NCBI GenBank assembly: GCA_947177545.1
Contig: CAMWVF010000013.1
Location: forward strand, 1 to 11,772
DNA: 11,772 nucleotides
From: an uncultured Clostridia bacterium
Lineage (GTDB): Bacteria; Bacillota; Clostridia; Oscillospirales; Ruminococcaceae
Direction: 5' to 3'
The position numbers and the translations under genes were made by a program. This document shows, piece by piece, positions 1 to 7,194 of this stretch (positions within the stretch are counted from its first letter, which is position 1; each line of letters opens with the position of its first letter). Under the pieces are notes generated by a model that did not search any database, was not told where the DNA came from, and worked only from the letters and a program-made list of their open reading frames with translations.

Positions 1-84
1 ATATAACCCTATTATCATGGGTCTTACACAAAATTTTCACTTCCCGCGGCTAATGCTGCAAAGCCTCGGGTAAAGTATAGAAAG
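1..84 (+). other. Leader region before the operon, with imperfect hairpin
   Basis: This stretch has no coding sequence that I can support and is probably 5' untranslated leader or promoter-proximal DNA. CCCGCGGCT (43-51) pairs with AGCCTCGGG (62-70), giving 8 of 9 base pairs around a 10-nt loop, and the hairpin ends 10 nt before the ribosome binding site of the first gene. No T-run follows it, so it does not look like an intrinsic terminator. TATTAT at 10-15 could be a -10 box, but its -35 region would lie outside the window and cannot be judged. The hairpin could be an mRNA-stabilising structure or an operator-like dyad; its role is unknown. Confidence 0.45.
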
Positions 85-88
85 GTGG
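81..88 (+). promoter_or_regulatory. Ribosome binding site deciding a TTG start
   Basis: AAAGGTGG lies 8 nt before a TTG at 97. The in-frame GTG at 85 sits inside this purine-rich element and so could not be served by it. This favours TTG 97 as the true start of the solute-binding protein gene. Confidence 0.65.
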
Positions 89-96
89 TCTATCTG

Positions 97-3030
97 TTGT
101 CAAGGAAAACGAGTTTTAAGAGATTTTTGTCGGCGGCGATCGCAGTAAGCACTTGCCTGACCGCTCTGCCCGCATTTCCTGCTTTTTCAGAGGAAAATCC
201 TCCCACGGCTGAAACACAGGAAACGTCGGAAGCCGACAATTCCGCGTCAGCTTTTGTCAGACAAAAAACTTACAGCGATTATTTCGACGAAATTTCCGCT
301 GTTCCAAGACCGAATAAGGAGGCTTACTTAGAGTATTCGGGCTGCGACAGCGAAGCGCAGGTCGAGGTCGGCTCTTATGAGGGCAAGGAAAATGTTGTTA
401 TTTGGTCTAACGAGTCGGGTACTATTGATTTTACGGTGGACGTTCCCGAAGCGGGCGCGTATCAGATGGAGGTCAGCTATTTTCCTATCGCTGACGGCTC
501 AACCACCGAGGTCTCGGTGCTTATCGACGGCGTTTCGCCTTACGATACCGCAACCCGCGTTGAAATGAACCACATCTGGACCAGCGCATACCCGATTTCT
601 GTGGACTCAAAGGACAACGAGGTCCGTCCCCCGCAGGTTCAGGCTCCGCGGTGGGTGACCAATATGTTCTATGATACGGACGGTCTGTTCAACGATCCGC
701 TTTATTTCAATTTTGAGGCGGGTCAGCACACTGTTTCGCTCCAGTCCGAAAGAGCAACCGTTGCCATTGAGTACATCAAATTGTGCAATATTACAGGCTA
801 CGACAGCTATACAAAGCCCTCCGACGCGGAACTCGCAGCAAATTCCGGCGCGGCGGCTATCAAGCTCCAGGGTGAAAAATACAGCTATACAAATTCTCAG
901 TCTCTTTTCCCTACATACGACAGAGGTTCTTATACGGTAGAACCATCTCACCCCTCTAAACAGCGTTACAATACCGTTGGCGACGGCACTTGGGATACTG
1001 TCGGTCAGAGAATTACTTGGGAAATGAACGTCGAGACCGCAGGCTACTACAAGGTCGGAATTAAAGCCCGTCAGAACGAGCTTAGAGGACTTTATACAAA
1101 CCGCAGGCTCTATATCGACGGCGAAGTCCCCAATGAGGAAATGTCCCAGATAAAATTCCAGTACGACGACGACTGGATAATGGTCGTTCCCGAGGACGAA
1201 AACGGCGACCCTGTATACGTTTACCTTGAACCCGGCAAGCATGAGATAGCTTTGGAGGTTATCCCGGGCGAGATAGGCGACTCTATGAGACGTCTTGACA
1301 GTATCGTTTATACTGCAAACCAGTACTATATGCAGATACTGATGATAACGGGTCCGTCTCCCGATAAGTACACAGACTACTATGTACATAGGGAAATTCC
1401 CGAGCTTGTGGACGTGTTCAGCACGCTTTCCTCTCAGCTTCTTGCCGAAGAGATGGCTATCGAGTCCCTTGCAGGTCAGCAGGGTACCGAGGCTGCGGCT
1501 TTGGAAAGACTTGCCACAGTCCTTGAAAGAGGCGCGGATAAACCTCATAAAATACCCGATATGATCGGAAACAACTCCATTAAGGATAACGTTGCATCAG
1601 TTTCCTCATGGATGAGACAGTATCGTGAACAGCCGCTGGAAATCGACTTCATCGAGCTGGTTCCTGCTGACGGCGAGTTTACTCCTGTAAAATCCAATTT
1701 CTTCAAGAGTTTGTCCTTTGGCTTTAAGGGCTTCCTTAATTCATTCTTTGAGGACTATACCGTACTTTCCGATACAACAAAGGATTCAATAAACGTTTGG
1801 GTAGGTCTCGGACGTGACCAGACAAACGTTATCAAGCAGCTTGTTGACGCTGAATTCAATACAACTCACAATACACAGGTAGCTATCAACCTTGTACAGG
1901 GCGGTATCATGGAGGCTGTTCTTGCAGGAAAGGGTCCCGACGCTTCGCTCTTTACGGGCGGCGAGTTCCCCGTAAACCTTGCAGTCCGCGACCTTGTTGT
2001 TCCTTTGGAAAACATGGATGGCTTTGACGAGGTGAAATCAAGGTTCCAGCGGAACGCTATGGTAAACTACACCTACGATGGCAGCGTTTATGCAATACCT
2101 ATCAACCAGAGCTTCCCCATGATGTTCTACCGCAAGGATATGCTGGCTGAGATCGGTATTACAGACCCTCCCGAGACATGGGATGAGTTAATTGATATGC
2201 TTCCCGCTATTCAAAGAAGATATATGCAGCCGGGACTTATTCTTCCGGGTGTTGCGGCAGCTACAACAACGGCAGGCGGTATATCAGTTTCGCCCGCGAC
2301 AGAGGCAGGTCACACATTTGCGCTGCTTATGCTCCAGTCCGGTACTAACTATTACAACGACGCTCAGACTGCCACAAACTTTGACACACAGGCGGCTGTT
2401 GACGCGTTTGCAACATGGACGGACTTCTACAATATTTATAAATTTGACCAAACCTACGATGCTTTTACTCGTTTCAGAACGGGCGAGGCGCCTATCGTTA
2501 TCCAGAACTACTGTACGTTCTATAATCAGCTCAATGTTGCCGCTCCCGAAATAAAGGGTCTTTGGGACTTCACTTCCGTTCCCGGTACACTTCAGGCTGA
2601 CGGTTCGATCTCACACGCTTCCAACTCAAACGGCTCCGGCGCTATTATCCTCAGCAACTGCAAGAATAAAGAGGGCGCATGGGAGTTCATCAAGTGGTTC
2701 ACATCAACAGACGTTATGGTAGAGTACGGACAGAATGTCGAAGGCGTTATGGGACCTCTCGGACGCTTTGACTGCGCAAATATTGAAGCTTTGCAGCAGC
2801 TCAACTGGTCCAATAAGGATCTGGAAAAGATACTCTTCCAGATGGATCAGCTTGAAGAAATTCCGATAGTTCCTTCAGCATACGTTGTTACAAGAAGTAT
2901 TATGAACGCATTCAGAACGGTTGTAAACGACAAGGACAATGCTCGCGAGACGCTTCGCTGGTACAACATCGACATCAACAGAGAAATTACAAGAAAACGA
3001 GAGAATCTCGGTCTTGATGATGAAAATTAA
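97..3030 (+). CDS. Extracellular solute-binding protein with two N-terminal CBM-like domains (CUT1 sugar ABC transporter)
   Basis: This is the probable substrate-capture subunit of an oligosaccharide ABC importer, acting outside the membrane. From the TTG start it has 977 residues, about twice the usual 400-450. Residues 1-31 form a signal peptide (KRF, then a hydrophobic core). A Ser/Thr/Glu-rich linker follows, then two beta-sandwich segments (about 76-230 and 252-410). Each has the look of CBM6/CBM35-type modules: an aromatic-rich start, an EAGAYQMEV- or ETAGYYKVGI-like strand, and a closing 'EAGQHTVSL' or 'EPGKHEIALEV' strand. A helical region spans about 425-555. The binding domain (about 563-975) carries classic SBP_bac_1 signatures: 'VWVGLGRDQ', 'GPDASLF', 'YAIPINQSFPMMFYRKDML' and 'PPETWDEL'. 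Two stop codons, TAA TAA, end the gene. No good lipobox is present (Cys20 follows Thr), which is unusual for a Gram-positive binding protein. The SBP call is firm; the CBM-like calls rest on pattern only. The ligand is unknown. An alternative GTG start at 85 adds four residues. Confidence 0.9.
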   Translation: MSRKTSFKRFLSAAIAVSTCLTALPAFPAFSEENPPTAETQETSEADNSASAFVRQKTYSDYFDEISAVPRPNKEAYLEYSGCDSEAQVEVGSYEGKENVVIWSNESGTIDFTVDVPEAGAYQMEVSYFPIADGSTTEVSVLIDGVSPYDTATRVEMNHIWTSAYPISVDSKDNEVRPPQVQAPRWVTNMFYDTDGLFNDPLYFNFEAGQHTVSLQSERATVAIEYIKLCNITGYDSYTKPSDAELAANSGAAAIKLQGEKYSYTNSQSLFPTYDRGSYTVEPSHPSKQRYNTVGDGTWDTVGQRITWEMNVETAGYYKVGIKARQNELRGLYTNRRLYIDGEVPNEEMSQIKFQYDDDWIMVVPEDENGDPVYVYLEPGKHEIALEVIPGEIGDSMRRLDSIVYTANQYYMQILMITGPSPDKYTDYYVHREIPELVDVFSTLSSQLLAEEMAIESLAGQQGTEAAALERLATVLERGADKPHKIPDMIGNNSIKDNVASVSSWMRQYREQPLEIDFIELVPADGEFTPVKSNFFKSLSFGFKGFLNSFFEDYTVLSDTTKDSINVWVGLGRDQTNVIKQLVDAEFNTTHNTQVAINLVQGGIMEAVLAGKGPDASLFTGGEFPVNLAVRDLVVPLENMDGFDEVKSRFQRNAMVNYTYDGSVYAIPINQSFPMMFYRKDMLAEIGITDPPETWDELIDMLPAIQRRYMQPGLILPGVAAATTTAGGISVSPATEAGHTFALLMLQSGTNYYNDAQTATNFDTQAAVDAFATWTDFYNIYKFDQTYDAFTRFRTGEAPIVIQNYCTFYNQLNVAAPEIKGLWDFTSVPGTLQADGSISHASNSNGSGAIILSNCKNKEGAWEFIKWFTSTDVMVEYGQNVEGVMGPLGRFDCANIEALQQLNWSNKDLEKILFQMDQLEEIPIVPSAYVVTRSIMNAFRTVVNDKDNARETLRWYNIDINREITRKRENLGLDDEN

Positions 3031-3037
3031 TAAGAAT

Positions 3038-3044
3038 GGAGGGG
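3038..3044 (+). promoter_or_regulatory. Ribosome binding site deciding a TTG start
   Basis: GGAGGGG lies 6 nt before TTG 3051, in the gap between the first two genes. It supports a TTG start for the permease over the in-frame internal ATG codons further downstream. Confidence 0.75.
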
Positions 3045-3050
3045 TAACCT

Positions 3051-4016
3051 TTGGCTGCTGAAACTCAAAAGAAGGAAATATTGCTTCCCAACGAACGCAA
3101 GATGTCCGCAAAAGAAAAATGGGGATATACGTGGCATGAAATGAAAAGGAATAAGATGTGCTACATAATGCTGTTCCCGTTTATGATTTTCTTTTTGATA
3201 TTCACGGTAATACCGGTTATCATGGCTCTGCCTATGGGCTTCACCGACTTTGATATGGCGCATTTCCCGCCTAAGTGGGTCGGCTTTCAGAACTTCTACA
3301 CAATGTTCCTTGAAGACGACGTTTTTATAAGCGCTATAAGGACGACACTTATCTTCGCAATATTTACAGGTCCTCTCAGTTACGCGCTCAGCTTTATGCT
3401 GGCGTGGCTGATAAATGAGCTGCACCCCGTCCTCAAAACGGTGTTCACGCTGATATTCTACGCACCGTCAATGGCGGGAAATATCTACTTTGTATGGCAG
3501 CTCATCTTCTCGGGCGACACTTACGGTTATCTTAACGCGCTGCTTAACGAGCTGGGCTTTACAACAGCCGCTATACAGTGGCTTACGGACGCTAACTATA
3601 TCCTCCCCTGCGTTATAGTAGTTCAGCTTTGGGTATCTATGGGTGCGGGCTTCCTTGCAATGCGTGCGGGCTTCCAGGGTATTGATAAGGCGATGTACGA
3701 GGCTGGCGCTATCGAGGGTATCAGCAACAGGTGGCAGGAGCTTATCTACATCACTATCCCCTCAATGGGACCCCAGCTCATGTTCGCCGCTGTAATGCAG
3801 ATCGTTTCCTCGTTCACAGTTGATATCGTGGGCAGAAGCCTCTGCGGCTTCCCCTCAACCGACTACAAGGCGCACACCATCATGACTCACGCATATGACT
3901 ATGGCTGGATACGCTACGAAATGGGTTACTCTTCGGCAATATGCTTCGTGCTGTTCCTTGCTATGTTCGTCTGCAACCAGTTGATATCAAAATTGCTTAA
4001 CAAATATATGAACTGA
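3051..4016 (+). CDS. Sugar ABC transporter permease, MalF/LplB type (pair 1)
   Basis: This is an inner-membrane channel subunit of a CUT1-type importer, 321 residues long and of typical length. About six membrane segments are visible (roughly 37-60, 94-120, 130-153, 183-205, 237-258, 293-315). The cytoplasmic EAA loop that docks the ATPase starts at Glu217, reads 'EAGAIEGISNRWQELIYITI', and ends at Pro237. Gly223 and Pro237 are 14 residues apart, one more than the 13 in the other three permeases here. 'WVGFQNFYTMF' after the first membrane segment is typical of MalF-family sugar permeases. The charged N-terminus (about 35 residues) is cytoplasmic. The gene follows the binding-protein gene after 20 nt and precedes its MalG-type partner by 22 nt, so the three should form one transporter. 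It starts with TTG. Family assignment is secure; the substrate is not. Confidence 0.93.
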   Translation: MAAETQKKEILLPNERKMSAKEKWGYTWHEMKRNKMCYIMLFPFMIFFLIFTVIPVIMALPMGFTDFDMAHFPPKWVGFQNFYTMFLEDDVFISAIRTTLIFAIFTGPLSYALSFMLAWLINELHPVLKTVFTLIFYAPSMAGNIYFVWQLIFSGDTYGYLNALLNELGFTTAAIQWLTDANYILPCVIVVQLWVSMGAGFLAMRAGFQGIDKAMYEAGAIEGISNRWQELIYITIPSMGPQLMFAAVMQIVSSFTVDIVGRSLCGFPSTDYKAHTIMTHAYDYGWIRYEMGYSSAICFVLFLAMFVCNQLISKLLNKYMN

Positions 4017-4038
4017 GAAATGAGGTGAGGATTACATA

Positions 4039-5010
4039 ATGGCTAAAAAAGAACTGAAGCCCTCTCAAATAAAGGCTCAGCAGGAGGCGGAAAACGCCGC
4101 TGCTCTTGAAGCTTTGAGAAAGAGGCGGGAAAAAGAGCACCGCAAAATGGAGAAATCAAAAGGCTCCAATAAGCAGGTAGGTAAGAGCTGGAAGAATGAT
4201 ATCGGAATTTTTATTTTCCTCGCTCTCCTCGGCTGCTTTATGCTGCTCCCTATCTATATCGCAATTGTCACATCAATCAAGCCGGTAAATGAAATTTTCA
4301 TTATGCCGCCGCGTCTTTACGCAATGGATCCCACAGGAGACAACTTCAAAGACCTGTTCGTTGTTGCAAACAACTCGTGGGTGCCTTTCTCAAGAAACGT
4401 TTTCAACAGTATTTTTGTAACTGTTGTGGCAACCGGTCTGCACGTTCTGTTTGCCTGTACGGCGGGCTTTGTGCTTGCGAAGTGCAGATTCCCCGGCGTT
4501 AAGGTAATAAACAAAATAGTTGTTATCGCCCTCCTTTTCAACAGCCAGGTAACATATATCATGCAGTATATGGTAATGGCAAGACTGGGTATGATCAATA
4601 CCTATTCGGCGCTTATTATGCCGCTTATCGCATCATCTATGGGTCTTTACCTTATGATACAGAGCGTGGGACAGATACCCGACGCTATGATAGAAGCGGC
4701 AAAGGTTGACGGCGCAGGGCTTATGAGGATATGCTGGGGTATCGTAATGCCCAACTCAAAGCCTGCACTTATGACTATTATTATCTTCCAGTTCCAGGCG
4801 GTTTGGAACACCAACGGCGGCTCTATTGTTTACGATGAGGCGCTCAAGACGATGCCTACCGTCGTTCAGCAGATAGCTGCGGCGGGTCTTGCGAGACAGG
4901 GCGCTATAGCGGCTTCCGCTGTTGTACTGATGATACCGCCTTTGGCGATCTTCATTGCCGCACAGAGCAACGTTATGGAAACTATGGCTCATGCAGGTAT
5001 GAAGGACTAA
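4039..5010 (+). CDS. Carbohydrate ABC transporter permease, MalG type (pair 1)
   Basis: This is the second channel subunit, expected to pair with the permease just upstream. It has 323 residues. About 50 highly charged N-terminal residues (rich in Lys, Glu, Ala, Gln and Arg, probably helical) precede the first membrane segment at about 55-78. Further segments fall near 121-147, 157-178, 186-207, 241-256 and 288-308. The EAA loop is intact: Glu219-Ala-Ala, Asp224-Gly225 and Pro238. The C-terminus 'MAHAGMKD' resembles the usual MalG-type ending, which contacts the ATPase. The ATG start has AGGTGAGG 8 nt upstream. The charged N-terminal tail is much longer than in E. coli MalG, and the downstream MalG-type protein has a similar one. 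No ATPase gene is adjacent. Confidence 0.93.
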   Translation: MAKKELKPSQIKAQQEAENAAALEALRKRREKEHRKMEKSKGSNKQVGKSWKNDIGIFIFLALLGCFMLLPIYIAIVTSIKPVNEIFIMPPRLYAMDPTGDNFKDLFVVANNSWVPFSRNVFNSIFVTVVATGLHVLFACTAGFVLAKCRFPGVKVINKIVVIALLFNSQVTYIMQYMVMARLGMINTYSALIMPLIASSMGLYLMIQSVGQIPDAMIEAAKVDGAGLMRICWGIVMPNSKPALMTIIIFQFQAVWNTNGGSIVYDEALKTMPTVVQQIAAAGLARQGAIAASAVVLMIPPLAIFIAAQSNVMETMAHAGMKD

Positions 5011-5024
5011 AATTTACGATGATA

Positions 5025-5030
5025 CGGAGG
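5025..5030 (+). promoter_or_regulatory. Ribosome binding site deciding the ATG 5037 start
   Basis: CGGAGG lies 6 nt before ATG 5037. The earlier in-frame ATG at 5019 lies upstream of this element and has no comparable site, so ATG 5037 is preferred; it also gives a cleaner signal peptide. Confidence 0.75.
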
Positions 5031-5036
5031 GATAAT

Positions 5037-6533
5037 ATGTCAAGCTTGAAAAAGCTTCTTTCGCTTGTTTCAGCGGCGGCTTTGACGGTATCGGCTCTTG
5101 CCGTGAACGTTTCCGCGCTGGAAGCATATGACCCTTACAGCTATGACAGGTGGGGAGACGCTGTTTCCTCACAGGCGGGATATACTGCCGAAAAATACAT
5201 AGACGGCGAAATGATAGGCTGCGGCAACTTTTATGAGCCTGCCGACCTGTATATTTCACATGATAATCTTATGTATATAGCTGACAGGGGAAATAACAGG
5301 ATAGTTATTACTGACCTTGATTTTAACTTTAAAAAAGAGATGACAGAGTTCACCTACAACGGCGAGACCCTCACTCTTAAAAGACCGACAGGCGTTTTTG
5401 TTGACCAGTACACCGGAAACATCTACATATGCGATACGGAGAATTCCAGAGTCCTGAAGTGCGACACCGACGGCGTGGTGGACAGGATATTCGGAAAACC
5501 CGAAACGGAGCTTTACGACCAGAACCTTACCTACAACCCAAGCAAGGTGCTTGTAGATAAGGCGGGAAATGTTTACGTTGTTGTACGTTCCATCACAAGC
5601 GGTGCGGTAATGTTCAACTCGGAGGGCGAGTTCCTCGGCTTCTACGGCGCGAACCGCGTTGAGGCTACCGCGGAGGTTATCGCAAACGCTTTTTGGAATC
5701 TTATTTCAACCGACGCTCAGAGAGAACATTCACAGAAGCAGACTCCTATCGGATTCACAAATTTCGATATTGACGAAGACGGCTTTATTTACACGGTTAC
5801 GGACTCTCAGGAAATGACTACCGACCTTGTTAAAAAGCTTAACCCCAGAGGCGACAATATTTTGGACTCTGTTGGTGCGGCGGATATGACATTTGGTGAT
5901 ATTTCCCCCGCGTACTACTCGATGTACGCAAAGAATTCCAGCCTTAACGATATCGACATAGGTCCCAACGGCGAGCTGAATATCCTTGACTTCCAGCACG
6001 GACGTGTTTTCCAGTATGACAAGGAATGTTGGCTGCTGTTCATAATGGGCGGTTCCGGAAACCAGCTTGGACTTTTCAACTCGGCTGCGGCTATCGAAAG
6101 CCACGACGACAAGATTTACGTTCTTGACTCGCTGAAAAACAATATCACTATTTTTAAGAGGACAGTTTTCGGCGAGATCGTTACAGAGGCTTCAAACCTT
6201 TATAACGACGGTCTTTACGAGGAATCTCTGGAGCCTTGGAGAAACGTCCTAAAATATGACGGAAACTACCGCAGAGCTTACATTGGTATCGGTAACGCGC
6301 TCTATAACAGATACGAGTACAGAGAGGCTATGGACTACTTTGAGATTTCCATAAGCCGTGGGCGCTACAACAGAGCGTATGAGGGATACAGAGACCTGTG
6401 GCTCAAGGCTAACTACATGAAATGTATTGTGGTCATAGTTATTCTTATAATTCTCATTATCGTATACAAGCGCTTCCGCAAAAAGGGCAAGATAGTATAC
6501 CCGTGGGAAAAGAAGAGAAAGGGCGGTGTGTGA
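5037..6533 (+). CDS. Exported NHL-repeat beta-propeller/TPR protein with C-terminal membrane anchor
   Basis: The protein has 498 residues. Residues 1-28 form a signal peptide ending near 'NVSALEA'. NHL-type blades follow: 'MYIADRGNNRIVITD' (about 79-93), 'TGNIYICDTENSRVLKCD' (126-143), then weaker ones near 166-200, 238-268, 303-328 and 345-375. Together they suggest a six-bladed propeller. Residues about 383-455 look like two TPR-type helical hairpins ('EASNLYNDGLYEESLEPWRNVL', with 'AYIGIGNALYNRYEYREAMDYF' after it). A single hydrophobic span (about 461-477) and a strongly basic tail (KRFRKKGK and on) predict a type I topology: propeller and TPR outside, short tail inside. NHL propellers commonly bind ligands or proteins and some are enzymes; no catalytic residues are evident here. 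Being inside the transporter operon, the protein may hold or sense glycan at the membrane, or act as a scaffold. That role is inference. It is separated from the next gene by 1 nt. Confidence 0.85.
   Translation: MSSLKKLLSLVSAAALTVSALAVNVSALEAYDPYSYDRWGDAVSSQAGYTAEKYIDGEMIGCGNFYEPADLYISHDNLMYIADRGNNRIVITDLDFNFKKEMTEFTYNGETLTLKRPTGVFVDQYTGNIYICDTENSRVLKCDTDGVVDRIFGKPETELYDQNLTYNPSKVLVDKAGNVYVVVRSITSGAVMFNSEGEFLGFYGANRVEATAEVIANAFWNLISTDAQREHSQKQTPIGFTNFDIDEDGFIYTVTDSQEMTTDLVKKLNPRGDNILDSVGAADMTFGDISPAYYSMYAKNSSLNDIDIGPNGELNILDFQHGRVFQYDKECWLLFIMGGSGNQLGLFNSAAAIESHDDKIYVLDSLKNNITIFKRTVFGEIVTEASNLYNDGLYEESLEPWRNVLKYDGNYRRAYIGIGNALYNRYEYREAMDYFEISISRGRYNRAYEGYRDLWLKANYMKCIVVIVILIILIIVYKRFRKKGKIVYPWEKKRKGGV
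6517..6523 (+). promoter_or_regulatory. Ribosome binding site for the YIP1-family gene, inside the preceding gene
   Basis: GAAAGGG, followed by CGG, lies within the last codons of the propeller gene, 11 nt before ATG 6535 (9 nt counting from the CGG). The upstream in-frame GTG at 6526 is only 2 nt away, too close to be used, so ATG 6535 is the likely start and translation is coupled. Confidence 0.55.
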
Positions 6534-6534
6534 T

Positions 6535-7164
6535 ATGCTGGATCTGACAAAGGGTCAATTTGTTAAACACGTTATTTTCCACCCGTTTGAAGGCTTCGAG
6601 GATCTGCGCTGGAAAAAGCAAGGCTCATTGGGTATTGCTTTCGGTATAGTTTGTCTGCTCTTTATACAGCAGATAGCGTACAGCAGGCTTTACGGATTTC
6701 AGTATTATTCCGATTATGACAAGTTATTTAACATTGTGCCGTATATTTTCAAGAGCTTTATCCTTTTCGGCACTTGGGTAGTGGCAAACTGGGCGATGTG
6801 TACGCTGTTTGACGGCGAGGGTTCGATGAAAAACATCTTCATCAATTCGGCATACGCTTTAGTGCCGTACATTACAGGCTACCTTGTAGGTACGGTAATG
6901 TCCCACTTCCTTATCAGAGACGAATATGTTTTTATTCAGGCTGTTGAGGTTATCGGTCTTTGCTGGAGCTTTGTTCTCTTTATTTCGGGAATAAAGGCTG
7001 TACACCAGTTCAGCTTCGGAAAGACTATCGCGCTTATACTGCTCACCCTTGTGGCGATGCTTGCGATACTGTTCCTGCTCGTTCTGCTGCTGACGCTTTT
7101 CCAGCAGGTAATAATATTCATTCTTTCGATATACACGGAGCTTTCCTACAGGCTCAGGGTTTAA
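6535..7164 (+). CDS. YIP1-family integral membrane protein
   Basis: The protein has 209 residues and about five hydrophobic membrane segments (roughly 31-49, 69-90, 105-126, 136-155, 163-198). The second segment and the loop after it carry the family's recognisable core, 'VANWAMCTLFDGEGSMKNIF' followed by 'SAYALVPYI'. The N-terminal 'FHPFEGFEDLRWKKQGSL' is also typical of bacterial members. Eukaryotic Yip1 proteins act with Rab GTPases in vesicle traffic, but bacterial members have no established function and that role should not be carried over. The gene starts 1 nt after the propeller gene's stop, so the two are probably translated together and may interact in the membrane. The family assignment is firm; the function is unknown. 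Confidence 0.85.
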   Translation: MLDLTKGQFVKHVIFHPFEGFEDLRWKKQGSLGIAFGIVCLLFIQQIAYSRLYGFQYYSDYDKLFNIVPYIFKSFILFGTWVVANWAMCTLFDGEGSMKNIFINSAYALVPYITGYLVGTVMSHFLIRDEYVFIQAVEVIGLCWSFVLFISGIKAVHQFSFGKTIALILLTLVAMLAILFLLVLLLTLFQQVIIFILSIYTELSYRLRV

Positions 7165-7194
7165 TACTAAATACGAAAAGTGGTGAAATAACGA

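Noticed and set aside
607..1548. Long open frame of 313 codons on the - strand, opposite the solute-binding protein gene
   Set aside because: It lies wholly opposite a gene with clear domain signatures. Its protein has no recognisable motif or plausible domain order, so it is a shadow of codon bias.
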